A stretch of 64,000 bases of DNA from positions 1 through 64,000 of the forward strand of contig JBEIDK010000001.1 in assembly GCA_040383485.1 (NCBI GenBank), given 5' to 3'. Numbering within the stretch: the stretch's first letter is position 1; the number at the start of each line of letters is the position of its first letter. The notes below the pieces were generated by a model. It did no database searches. It saw only the letters and a program-made list of their open reading frames with translations, and was not told the DNA's origin. This DNA comes from JBEIDK01 sp040383485 (lineage in GTDB: Bacteria > Bacteroidota > Bacteroidia > UBA4408). This document shows positions 16,668-24,319 of the stretch, in pieces. Both the position numbers and the translations under genes were made by a program.

Positions 16668-18806
16668 TTATTTTAAAAGATTAAAAGCTGCATAACTTGC
16701 TAGGTAAGCTAAAGCACCCATATAAAGAAATTGGAAAAGTGGAATTTTCCAACTTTTAGTTTCTCTGTACACAACTGCAATTGTACTCATACACTGCATT
16801 GCAAATGCATAAAAAAGCATTAATGATATTGCAACAGCAAAAGTATATGATTGTTCGCCAGTATTAGGATTCTTAGCAATCCTCATCTTCTCTCTAATAT
16901 TCTGGGTGTTTTCTTCATTAGCACCTACGCTATAAATTGTAGCCATAGTTCCAACAAAAACCTCTCTAGCGGCAAATGATGTTACCAAACTAATTCCTAT
17001 CTTCCAATCAAAGCCCAAAGGCTCAATAATTGGCTCTAATGTTTTGCCCATAACACCTGCATAAGAATATTCTAATTTTTTAGAGGCCAATTCATTTCTT
17101 AAAATGGTTACTTCAGCATTTGAATTAGAATTATCTAATTGAGAAATTTTATGGTTATATTCTTTTTCAAGTTGTTCAAATTTATTGTTGGGAGCAAAAG
17201 AGGCCAAAAACCAAAGTATAACTGATACTGCAAGAATTATCTTTCCACTTTCAAAAAGAAAAACTTTTACTTTTTCAAGAATTGTTAATCCAACATTTTT
17301 CCACCTAGGTTTTCTATAAATAGGCATTTCCATTATAAAGTAGCTGGCTTCTTTTGATTTTAAAAAGTATTTAAACACAAACGCGGAACCAATTGCAGCA
17401 AAAAAACCTACTAAATAAAGAGACATTAACACTAATCCTTGCAAATTAAAAAATCCAAACATTAATTTACTTGGCACAGCAAGTGCAATTAAAAGTGTAT
17501 ATACTGGCAAGCGGGCACTGCAACTCATTAATGGAGTTACGAAAATAGTTAGTAGTCTTTCTTTGTAGTTGCTAATAGTTCTTGCTCCCATTATAGCCGG
17601 CACTGCGCAAGCAACCCCGCTTATAAGCGGAATTACACTCCTTCCGTTTAATCCGTATCTCCTCATAGCTTTATCCATTATAAAACTAACACGAGACATA
17701 TAACCGGTATCCTCTAGAATTGAAATAAATGCAAATAATAGTGCTATTTGAGGAATGAAAATAACTATACCACCAAGCCCAGCTAATATGCCATTGATGA
17801 ATAAATCAGTTGCAATACCCTTAGGTAAAATTTCTAATAACCAAGAAGATAAATTTGAAAATCCTGTTTCAATTAACTCCATTGGTAAAGCCGCAAAAGT
17901 AAATATAGCCTGAAAGACAGTGAATAAAATAAATAAGAAAATAATATATCCCCAAACTTTATGCATAAAAATATCATCAAGCTTTTTTGTTAGAGGATTG
18001 TTAAGTTTTGGACGCGAAACAGTTTGAGAGATAATATTAGTAAGTTGCCTATAACGTTCAATACTCTCTAAAGCCTGCAATTTTTGTTCGGAGGTATTAT
18101 TTAATTCTAATATATTTTTAATCTCTTCACGTTTCTCAATATTATGACTGTAATAAGTAATATTATGCAAATTATTTGCAACAATAAACGAAGCAAAAAC
18201 ACAATTTGCTTGCAAGGCATTGCTGATATCTTTAATAACCCTTTCCTCTAGTTTATCAATTTCAACAATGTTTTGAGAAGATGCCTTAATTTTATTTTGC
18301 AACGCACTCTTTAATTCTTCTATTCCAATACTTTCGCGAGCATTCATGGCTACTACAGGAACGCCAAGCAACTCTGATAGCTTATCAATATTAATTTCTA
18401 CCCTATTTTTCTTTGCAAGGTCTACCATATTTAAAGCTAGAACAACAGGTATTTTAAGGTCGATTACTTGACTGCATAAGAACAAACTTCGTTTTAAATT
18501 AGTAGCATCTGCAACTACAATGGTAACGTCAGGAAAATCATCGTGATTTGAATTACATAATACTTTAACAGCCACTTCTTCATCTATTGACTTTGGAAAA
18601 AGACTATACGTGCCTGGCAAATCAAGAATTTTAGCTTCAGTTTTATCTGGTAATTTAAAGTAGCCAACTTTTTTATCAACAGTAATACCTGGGAAATTTC
18701 CTATATGTTGATTTAGCCCTGTTAATGAATTAAATAGGGAAGATTTACCCGTGTTAGGGTTACCTATCAAGGCAATCTTTAATATTTTATCGCTTGAAGA
18801 ATTCAC
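16668..18806 (-). CDS. feoB: Ferrous iron transporter FeoB
   Basis: The 712-residue protein has an N-terminal G domain (G1 GNPNTGKSS at residues 15-23, G3 DLPGTYSL, G4 NMVD) followed by a helical GDI region and two gate domains with the FeoB core membrane segments ('SGVACAVPAIMGARTI', 'PLMSCSARLPVYTLLI', 'FAAREVFVGTMA'). It imports Fe2+ across the inner membrane. Translation starts at GTG 18806, three bases after the feoA stop codon, so the two are translationally linked. It continues directly into sufS. Confidence 0.95.
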   Translation of the reverse strand: MNSSSDKILKIALIGNPNTGKSSLFNSLTGLNQHIGNFPGITVDKKVGYFKLPDKTEAKILDLPGTYSLFPKSIDEEVAVKVLCNSNHDDFPDVTIVVADATNLKRSLFLCSQVIDLKIPVVLALNMVDLAKKNRVEINIDKLSELLGVPVVAMNARESIGIEELKSALQNKIKASSQNIVEIDKLEERVIKDISNALQANCVFASFIVANNLHNITYYSHNIEKREEIKNILELNNTSEQKLQALESIERYRQLTNIISQTVSRPKLNNPLTKKLDDIFMHKVWGYIIFLFILFTVFQAIFTFAALPMELIETGFSNLSSWLLEILPKGIATDLFINGILAGLGGIVIFIPQIALLFAFISILEDTGYMSRVSFIMDKAMRRYGLNGRSVIPLISGVACAVPAIMGARTISNYKERLLTIFVTPLMSCSARLPVYTLLIALAVPSKLMFGFFNLQGLVLMSLYLVGFFAAIGSAFVFKYFLKSKEASYFIMEMPIYRKPRWKNVGLTILEKVKVFLFESGKIILAVSVILWFLASFAPNNKFEQLEKEYNHKISQLDNSNSNAEVTILRNELASKKLEYSYAGVMGKTLEPIIEPLGFDWKIGISLVTSFAAREVFVGTMATIYSVGANEENTQNIREKMRIAKNPNTGEQSYTFAVAISLMLFYAFAMQCMSTIAVVYRETKSWKIPLFQFLYMGALAYLASYAAFNLLK

Positions 18807-18809
18807 TAT

Positions 18810-19040
18810 CTATGCAATCAATTTTACTTTAACTGTGGCTGCTTCCTTTTTTCTTAAACTGAGAACATATCCATCAATTTCGATAGCAATAGGGTCGCCT
18901 GCTGGAGCAATTCTAATAAGCTTAACTATTTCACCTGGTGTACAACCCATTTCTAATATTTTTAATGAAAGTGATAAATCACTGAAACTTTCTATGCTTG
19001 CAGATTCTCCAAGCTTCAATTCTGATAAGGACTTCAACAT
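18810..19040 (-). CDS. feoA: Ferrous iron transport protein FeoA
   Basis: The 76-residue SH3-like protein carries the FeoA pattern 'LSLKILEMGCTPGEIVKLIRIAPAGDPIAIEIDGYVLSLRKKEA'. It acts in the cytoplasm with FeoB for Fe2+ uptake. It is the first gene of the feoA-feoB-sufS operon. A palindrome starting two bases upstream of its ATG is a candidate metal-regulator operator. Confidence 0.93.
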   Translation of the reverse strand: MLKSLSELKLGESASIESFSDLSLSLKILEMGCTPGEIVKLIRIAPAGDPIAIEIDGYVLSLRKKEAATVKVKLIA

Positions 19041-19041
19041 T

Positions 19042-19068
19042 ATTTAGAATTATTCTAAATTGATTTAG
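19042..19068 (-). promoter_or_regulatory. Candidate iron-regulator operator upstream of feoA
   Basis: ATTTAGAAT-T-ATTCTAAAT (19042-19060) is a perfect 9-base inverted repeat, overlapped by a second one, CTAAAT-TG-ATTTAG (19055-19068). The pair gives three TTTAGA-like half-sites between the -7-like box TACATTCG (minus strand, 19080-19073) and the feoA start. The design resembles operators of the DtxR/IdeR metal-repressor family; identification of the regulator is inference. Confidence 0.6.
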
Positions 19069-19131
19069 ATTGCGAATGTAGTAAAAAAAGAAAATATTAA
19101 TCCATAATTTAATTGATGTTGTTTAAATGAT

Positions 19132-19197
19132 GGAAAATAGCAATGAATTATTAGTTACATGATGAAAAAATAGGTTAAAAAAGCAAAGCTATTTTCC
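19132..19197. repeat. Spaced 10-base inverted repeat
   Basis: GGAAAATAGC (19132-19141) and GCTATTTTCC (19188-19197) are perfect complements 46 bases apart, in the leader region of the M61 peptidase gene. The repeat could fold in the mRNA or be chance in AT-rich DNA. Confidence 0.35.
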
Positions 19198-19235
19198 TTA
19201 TTATTGCAACTTATAAAAGTTAAAAAAATTGGAAT

Positions 19236-20987
19236 ATGACATATAAAATTTCATATAAAAGTCCACAGGAACAGTTTATTGATGTTCAATTTACTCTAGA
19301 TATTAAAAATAGAACTAATATTAATTTACAACTTCCTGCTTGGAGACCAGGGCGCTATGAATTGGGTAATTTTGCCAAAAACATTCGTAACTTCAATATT
19401 AAAGATGATAAAGGAGTGAGCGTTATCTATAAAAAAAACACGAAAGACTCTTGGATAGTCAACACTCAAAAATGCGAACAAATAGTAATTAGCTATCAAT
19501 ATTATGCTGCTGAATTAAATGCAGGTTCAACTTTTTTAAATAATGAACAGCTATATGTAAATCCGATAAATTGTTTGGTATATGATACAGAAAACATAGA
19601 TAATGCTTGCACATTAGAAATAGAAATTCCAAATAATTATAAGATTGCGCAGTCATTAATCATGGAGAGCGAAATTGAAATTTCAAGTGATAAAAAATTA
19701 ATAAAACTTCTTGCAAAAAATTACCACGAATTAGTTGACAGTCCATTTATTGCAAGTGCAACAATAAAAAGAGATTTTTTTGTTATTGATGGAATTGAGT
19801 TTAATCTTTGGTTTCAAGGCGAATGTCGTCCTAATTTTAGTAAACTTATAAGTGATTTTTTTATTTTCATAAATGAGCAACTAAATATTTTTAATGGTAT
19901 AGAAACCGATGTGTTTCATTTTATGTTTCAAATTGTACCTTATAATTTTTATCATGGTGTTGAACATAGTAATAGCACCGTTATAGTGCTAGGGCCAACC
20001 TATAACCTCATGAAAAAAGAAATATATCATGAACTGCTAGGCGTAAGCTGTCATGAGCTTTTTCATCATTGGAATATTAAAGCCATAAGACCTGCAGAGA
20101 TGTATCCGTATGACTATACCAAAGAAAATTATTCTTCTTTAGGTTTTGTTTGCGAAGGAGTAACTACTTATTATGGTGATTATCTGTTATACAGAAGTGG
20201 AGTTTTTAGTGATGATGATTATTTTAATTGTTTCAATAATCAACTAAAGAAACATTTTGATAATTATGGAAGGTACAATTATTCATTGGCCGAATCAGGT
20301 TTTGACACATGGCTAGATGGCTATTCTAAAGGAGTACCAGACCGCAAAGTTTCTATTTATACAGAAGGCTGTTTAGTTGCATTTATTACTGATATTAATA
20401 TCAGAAAAAGCTCTCAAAATAAAAAATGCTTGGATGATGTTATGCGTATTTTATACAATGATTATGCAAAAGCAGGCAAAGGTTATACTGAAGCTGATTA
20501 TAGAAAAATTATAAATGAAACTGCTGGCAATAATCTAGATTGGATTTTTGATGAACATGTTTATTCAACAAAATCGATGGTACAAGCAATTAAAGAAAGT
20601 TTAGAGTATGTTGGACTTGAACTTTCAATTGTACCAGTTAAAAATATATATGAGGCTGTTTTAGGATTTAAAGCTATACAAGACAATGGTAAGTTTATAG
20701 TTTCAAATATTTTCCCCAATTCTGAAAGCGAGAATAAAGGCCTTATGATTAATGATAAAATTGTAAGTATTAATGGTTATGAATTAAAAGAAGATTTAAA
20801 TGAATGGATATCTTATTACTCTGACGATGACATATCGCTAGAAGTAATTAACAATGGTAAACTCAGACAAATAATATGCAGACATAGTAGAAATATATAC
20901 TATAAAAACTTTGCAATTATCAAACAATTTGATGCCAATGCCAATCAAAAAGAAAATTTCAAAAAGTGGAGTGGTCGTTTTTTTTAA
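19236..20987 (+). CDS. M61-family metallopeptidase with C-terminal PDZ-like domain
   Basis: The 583-residue protein has an N-terminal beta domain ('LQLPAWRPGRYELGNFAKN', typical of M61), a thermolysin-like catalytic part with the zinc motif H273-E274-L-F-H277 and the third ligand Glu307 in 'VCEGVTTYYGD', and a C-terminal PDZ-like domain (about 480-560, 'SNIFPNSESENKGLMINDKIVSINGYEL'). M61 enzymes are glycyl or general aminopeptidases. No signal peptide is visible (MTYKISYKSPQEQF), so a cytoplasmic location is likely. It is separated from the following exported-protein genes by only 21 bases and may lead their operon. Confidence 0.85.
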   Translation: MTYKISYKSPQEQFIDVQFTLDIKNRTNINLQLPAWRPGRYELGNFAKNIRNFNIKDDKGVSVIYKKNTKDSWIVNTQKCEQIVISYQYYAAELNAGSTFLNNEQLYVNPINCLVYDTENIDNACTLEIEIPNNYKIAQSLIMESEIEISSDKKLIKLLAKNYHELVDSPFIASATIKRDFFVIDGIEFNLWFQGECRPNFSKLISDFFIFINEQLNIFNGIETDVFHFMFQIVPYNFYHGVEHSNSTVIVLGPTYNLMKKEIYHELLGVSCHELFHHWNIKAIRPAEMYPYDYTKENYSSLGFVCEGVTTYYGDYLLYRSGVFSDDDYFNCFNNQLKKHFDNYGRYNYSLAESGFDTWLDGYSKGVPDRKVSIYTEGCLVAFITDINIRKSSQNKKCLDDVMRILYNDYAKAGKGYTEADYRKIINETAGNNLDWIFDEHVYSTKSMVQAIKESLEYVGLELSIVPVKNIYEAVLGFKAIQDNGKFIVSNIFPNSESENKGLMINDKIVSINGYELKEDLNEWISYYSDDDISLEVINNGKLRQIICRHSRNIYYKNFAIIKQFDANANQKENFKKWSGRFF

Positions 20988-21008
20988 CCACAAAAACATA
21001 AAATTACA

Positions 21009-21407
21009 TTGAAGATAAATTTAAACTCCTTAATTTTTACATTATTTATACTATTATTTAATTCAGAAATTCACTCTCAAACAATTGGAGAATTTGAAGA
21101 ATTAAAGAAATCCGTAAAAATTAATGAATCTAAAAAAAGTTATTCTGAAGCTAGGGATAATAAAAACGAATTACAATTAACCTTTTCAATGTTGTTTCTT
21201 TTTTACAAATCCTTTATCTCATCACAAGATAATAGTAAATGTAATTTTACGCCATCTTGTTCTGAATATGCTTTGCAATGTATTAAAAAATTTGGGCTAA
21301 TTAAAGGGAGTCTAAATGCCTTAGATAGGCTAAGTAGGTGCAATGGATTAGCACCTGAGCAGTATGAAGTAGATGAAAAGCAACATCTTTTAATTGATAA
21401 GCCATAA
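21009..21407 (+). CDS. Exported YidD-like protein
   Basis: The 132-residue product begins with a signal peptide (MKINLNSLIFTLFILLFNSEIHS, then Q). It then has a charged spacer (about 30-60) and a YidD-family core 'FLFYKSFISSQDNSKCNFTPSCSEYALQCIKKFG' with conserved Cys residues, ending in 'LSRCN'. Classical YidD sits at the cytoplasmic membrane face beside YidC, whereas this one looks secreted, which is unusual. Translation appears to start at TTG 21009, since no ATG fits. It is followed 12 bases later by two TPR/membrane proteins, suggesting a three-gene functional unit of unknown role. Confidence 0.7.
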   Translation: MKINLNSLIFTLFILLFNSEIHSQTIGEFEELKKSVKINESKKSYSEARDNKNELQLTFSMLFLFYKSFISSQDNSKCNFTPSCSEYALQCIKKFGLIKGSLNALDRLSRCNGLAPEQYEVDEKQHLLIDKP

Positions 21408-21419
21408 TTAAAAAACAAA

Positions 21420-22256
21420 ATGTCTCTATTGAAGTATTTAAAACAAATTTTATTGCTATTTTCTCTAATTCTAATTTCGAAAAATAATTTCTCTCAAAAT
21501 TTATTTGACATCAAGAATAGTTTAGAATATGCAAATTATTTACAAACTTCGGGGCAATATCAATTAGCAACTGAAGAATTTGAAAGGGTATTGTTTTTTT
21601 ATCCTAAAACAGATTCGTTAATAACAAAGTTATTTTATAACAAGAGGAAATCGGGCGATGCTTTAGGCGTAATAAAGTTTACAAATAAAACTTATAACAA
21701 CTCAGATTCAATCAATACCTCAGTGTTTATAGAATATATAAAAAGCCTCATACAAATTAAACCACAAGAGGCATTAAATGTAATTAATAAAAATACAAAA
21801 TTAGATACTGAACAAAGAATAATACTTCAATCTTATTCATATACTTCAATGTATATGTGGAATGAAGCAATTGGAAAATTAAATCAATTAAATAATCAAA
21901 GCACTTCGGTTTTAAAAAGTAAGGTTGTGTTAAACGATGCATTAAAATACAAATACAAAAAACCAATTTTGGCAGCTGGTTTATCACTAGTTATTCCCGG
22001 TCTAGGCAAAGTTTACACCGGTAATATTAAGGACGGAATTATTGCTTTGGTTTTTGTTGGAATTAATTCATTTCAATCATACAGATATTTTGAAAAGAAA
22101 GGCATTAAAAGTGTTGGTGGTTGGATTTTTGGTTCATTAGGCACTGGATTTTACCTCGGCAATATTTATGGCTCTTATAAGGCCGCTATTATTAAGAATA
22201 AGAAAATAAAAGATGCTTACAAAAAACAAATTGAAGAAATTACTGATATGGATTAG
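21420..22256 (+). CDS. TPR protein with C-terminal PGLG membrane domain
   Basis: The 278-residue product has a signal peptide (to about residue 26, 'NNFSQ'), TPR-like helices (about 30-170: 'YANYLQTSGQYQLATEEFERVLFFYP') and a hydrophobic C-terminal domain (about 185-255) beginning 'AAGLSLVIPGLGKVYTGNIKDGI', followed by 'FYLGNIYGSYKAA'. The PGLGxxYxG motif resembles TM2/DUF5683-type membrane domains. The function is unknown. The next gene has the same domain order and overlaps its 3' end by 44 bases, so the two are probably tandem paralogues. Confidence 0.7.
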   Translation: MSLLKYLKQILLLFSLILISKNNFSQNLFDIKNSLEYANYLQTSGQYQLATEEFERVLFFYPKTDSLITKLFYNKRKSGDALGVIKFTNKTYNNSDSINTSVFIEYIKSLIQIKPQEALNVINKNTKLDTEQRIILQSYSYTSMYMWNEAIGKLNQLNNQSTSVLKSKVVLNDALKYKYKKPILAAGLSLVIPGLGKVYTGNIKDGIIALVFVGINSFQSYRYFEKKGIKSVGGWIFGSLGTGFYLGNIYGSYKAAIIKNKKIKDAYKKQIEEITDMD

Positions 22257-22737
22257 TTTTTTGTGCTGCACAAATATTAAAGCACAAACACCTAAAGAAC
22301 TTTTTGAATACTCGAATGAATGCTTTAAGAATGCTAGTTTTAGCGATGCAATAAAAAATTACAAGCGTTTAATTTTTTTCGATAAAGAAATATATGGTCC
22401 TCAATGCTATCAAAACATAGGAACCTCATATTATAAGTTAGCCGAATATAATGAAGCAATAAATTATTTTGACTTAGCATATAATTCAAGTTTAAATGAT
22501 AGCATAAAGCTAGAAAGTATATTTAATAAAGTGCTCTGTTATATGCAACTTAAAAGTTATGACTATGCTCTTTTAGAAATTTTCAATATTAGTGATTCAC
22601 TTTCTTTAAAAAACATTGCCCGAAAAAAATTTTATGAAGGAAGTATATATTACATGCAAGGTAATTATGAAAAAGCCTTGGAAAGTTTTGAAAATATTTA
22701 CTCAAAAGATAATGAATACAAAAAAAAAACTAAATGA
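22213..22737 (+). CDS. TPR/PGLG-domain paralogue, 5' part (frameshifted gene)
   Basis: This frame encodes 174 residues: a signal peptide (MLTKNKLKKLLIWISFLCCTNIKA, then Q) and TPR units ('ELFEYSNECFKNASFSDAIKNYKRL', 'AEYNEAINYFDLAYN', 'GNYEKALESFENIYS'). The start ATG lies inside the upstream gene, with a 44-base overlap. The frame ends at TGA 22735 directly after a run of ten A (22720-22729). Loss of one A would join it without a break to the membrane-domain frame at 22712-23071, giving the architecture of the preceding gene. I read both as one gene, either truly frameshifted, sequenced with an A too many, or expressed by slippage. Confidence 0.7.
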   Translation: MLTKNKLKKLLIWISFLCCTNIKAQTPKELFEYSNECFKNASFSDAIKNYKRLIFFDKEIYGPQCYQNIGTSYYKLAEYNEAINYFDLAYNSSLNDSIKLESIFNKVLCYMQLKSYDYALLEIFNISDSLSLKNIARKKFYEGSIYYMQGNYEKALESFENIYSKDNEYKKKTK

Positions 22738-23071
22738 TATTTATAATGCATTTTTAAAGGAAAATAAATTTAGTGTTAATCGTGCTAAAATTCTCAGTTA
22801 TATCATTCCAGGATTAGGACAAGCATATTCTGGTGATTATAAAAACAGTATCAATTCATTTTTACTGACTGCTGGTTTTGTAACATTATACCTTACAGTT
22901 GCTTCAACAATATCTCCAATTGAAGCTATTGTGGGAATTGGACCTTGGTTTCAAAGATATTATCAAGGTGGCATAAAGCATTCTGGACTAATTGCTCAAA
23001 AAAAGAAAGAAAAAATAAAAAGTAAATACTATATTACAATTGCTGATTTTGTAATGAATGGCAATAAATAA
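22712..23071 (+). CDS. TPR/PGLG-domain paralogue, 3' part (frameshifted gene)
   Basis: This frame encodes the membrane domain 'NRAKILSYIIPGLGQAYSGDYKNSI...RYYQGGIKHSGLIAQKKKEK', matching the C-terminus of the protein at 21420-22256 in layout (PGLGxxYxG, hydrophobic segments, xYxGG..., Lys-rich tail). An ATG at 22712 could allow separate translation of 119 residues, overlapping the upstream frame by 26 bases. More probably it is the second half of the gene starting at 22213, displaced by one base at the ten-A run. It ends nine bases before the response-regulator gene. Confidence 0.65.
   Translation: MNTKKKLNDIYNAFLKENKFSVNRAKILSYIIPGLGQAYSGDYKNSINSFLLTAGFVTLYLTVASTISPIEAIVGIGPWFQRYYQGGIKHSGLIAQKKKEKIKSKYYITIADFVMNGNK
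22720..22729 (+). other. Ten-A run at a frameshift point (possible slippage site)
   Basis: TAC-A10-CTAAATGAT reads YKKKTK-stop in the first frame. With nine A it would read YKKKLND and continue into the membrane domain. Runs of nine or more A are known sites of RNA-polymerase slippage and also of sequencing or assembly error; the sequence alone does not decide between them. Confidence 0.75.
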
Positions 23072-23080
23072 TTTAAAAAA

Positions 23081-24247
23081 ATGCAAACAATACTTGTAGT
23101 TGATGATGAACGTGCAATACGCGCCGCACTAAAAGATATTTTAGAACTTGAAAATTTTAAAGTTGATGATGCATCTGATGGAAAAGAAGCACTTCTTAAA
23201 CTTCAAAAGAATAATTACGATTTGATGCTATGCGACATAAAAATGCCTCAGATGGATGGACTAGAACTATTACAAACTATACAAAAAGAAGGGATAGCTA
23301 CACAAGTAATTATGATATCAGGACATGGCAACATAGAAACCGCCGTAGATGCAGTAAAAAATGGCGCGTTTGATTTTATTCAAAAACCACTAGACTTAAA
23401 TAGATTATTGGTAACTGTAAGAAATGCATTAGATAAAAAAGCTCTTGTAACTGAAACAAAAATTCTGAAAAAAAAACTTGGTAAACCATCAGTTGAGATG
23501 GTTGGACAAAGTATTGAAATAAAAAAAATAATTGAATTAATTGAACGTGTAGCACCAACAGAGGCAAGAGTATTAATAACAGGCGGAAATGGAACAGGAA
23601 AAGAACTTGTAGCCCGTTCAATTCATGAAAAAAGTAATAGAAATGCAGCGCCGCTGATAGAAGTAAATTGTGCCGCTATACCTTCTGAACTAATTGAAAG
23701 CGAATTATTCGGCCACGAAAAGGGAGCTTTTACTAGTGCAATTGCCACACGTAAAGGCAAGTTTGAACAAGCGGATGGAGGAACAATTTTTCTTGATGAA
23801 ATTGGGGATATGAGTCTTTCTGCTCAGGCTAAGGTATTAAGAGCTTTGCAAGAAAATAAGATTACAAAAGTTGGAGGCGATAAGGAATTTAAAATAAATG
23901 TTCGTGTAATTGCCGCAACCAATAAAGATTTAAAAAAAGAAATTGCAGAAAATAATTTCAGAGAAGATTTATACCATAGATTAAATGTTATTCCTATTCA
24001 CGTTCCTTCATTGGCTGAAAGAAAAGATGACATACCTATACTTGCTGAATATTTTGTAAATAAAATTTGTGACGAGCAGAACATGATTAAAAAATCTTTT
24101 ACAAAAGATGCCATTAAAGAAATGCAAAAAATGCCTTGGTCAGGAAATATTAGAGAATTTAAAAATGTTATTGAACGCTTGATTATTTTATGTGATAAAA
24201 CCATTACAGATAAAGACGTTATAACCTATACAGCATATAATCATTAG
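23081..24247 (+). CDS. NtrC-family response regulator without DNA-binding domain
   Basis: The 388-residue protein has an N-terminal receiver domain (phospho-acceptor Asp52 in 'LCDIKMPQMDG') and a sigma-54 AAA+ domain with Walker A GGNGTGKE (168-175), the sigma-54 contact loop GAFTSA (215-220), Walker B 'GGTIFLDEIGD' and the arginine-finger region 'FREDLYHRLNV'. It stops right after the AAA+ lid, without the C-terminal Fis-type helix-turn-helix found in NtrC. Proteins of this length are common in Bacteroidota, so the absence is probably ancestral. How it finds promoters is unclear. No histidine kinase adjoins it. Confidence 0.9.
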   Translation: MQTILVVDDERAIRAALKDILELENFKVDDASDGKEALLKLQKNNYDLMLCDIKMPQMDGLELLQTIQKEGIATQVIMISGHGNIETAVDAVKNGAFDFIQKPLDLNRLLVTVRNALDKKALVTETKILKKKLGKPSVEMVGQSIEIKKIIELIERVAPTEARVLITGGNGTGKELVARSIHEKSNRNAAPLIEVNCAAIPSELIESELFGHEKGAFTSAIATRKGKFEQADGGTIFLDEIGDMSLSAQAKVLRALQENKITKVGGDKEFKINVRVIAATNKDLKKEIAENNFREDLYHRLNVIPIHVPSLAERKDDIPILAEYFVNKICDEQNMIKKSFTKDAIKEMQKMPWSGNIREFKNVIERLIILCDKTITDKDVITYTAYNH

Positions 24248-24291
24248 TGATTTAAGTATTATAATTTTAAAATTAATTACTACAAAAAAAA

Positions 24292-24299
24292 TAGATTTG
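24292..24299 (+). promoter_or_regulatory. -7 box of hemE
   Basis: TAGATTTG (TAnnTTTG) followed by CAG lies 20 bases before ATG 24320. A clear TTG at the -33 position is missing. Confidence 0.5.
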
Positions 24300-24319
24300 C
24301 AGCCCAAAATAAATTACAG

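Noticed and set aside
23376..23621. Minus-strand Leu/Phe-rich frame inside the response regulator
   Set aside because: It is antisense to the conserved AAA+ region; the hydrophobic appearance comes from AT-rich complement codons.
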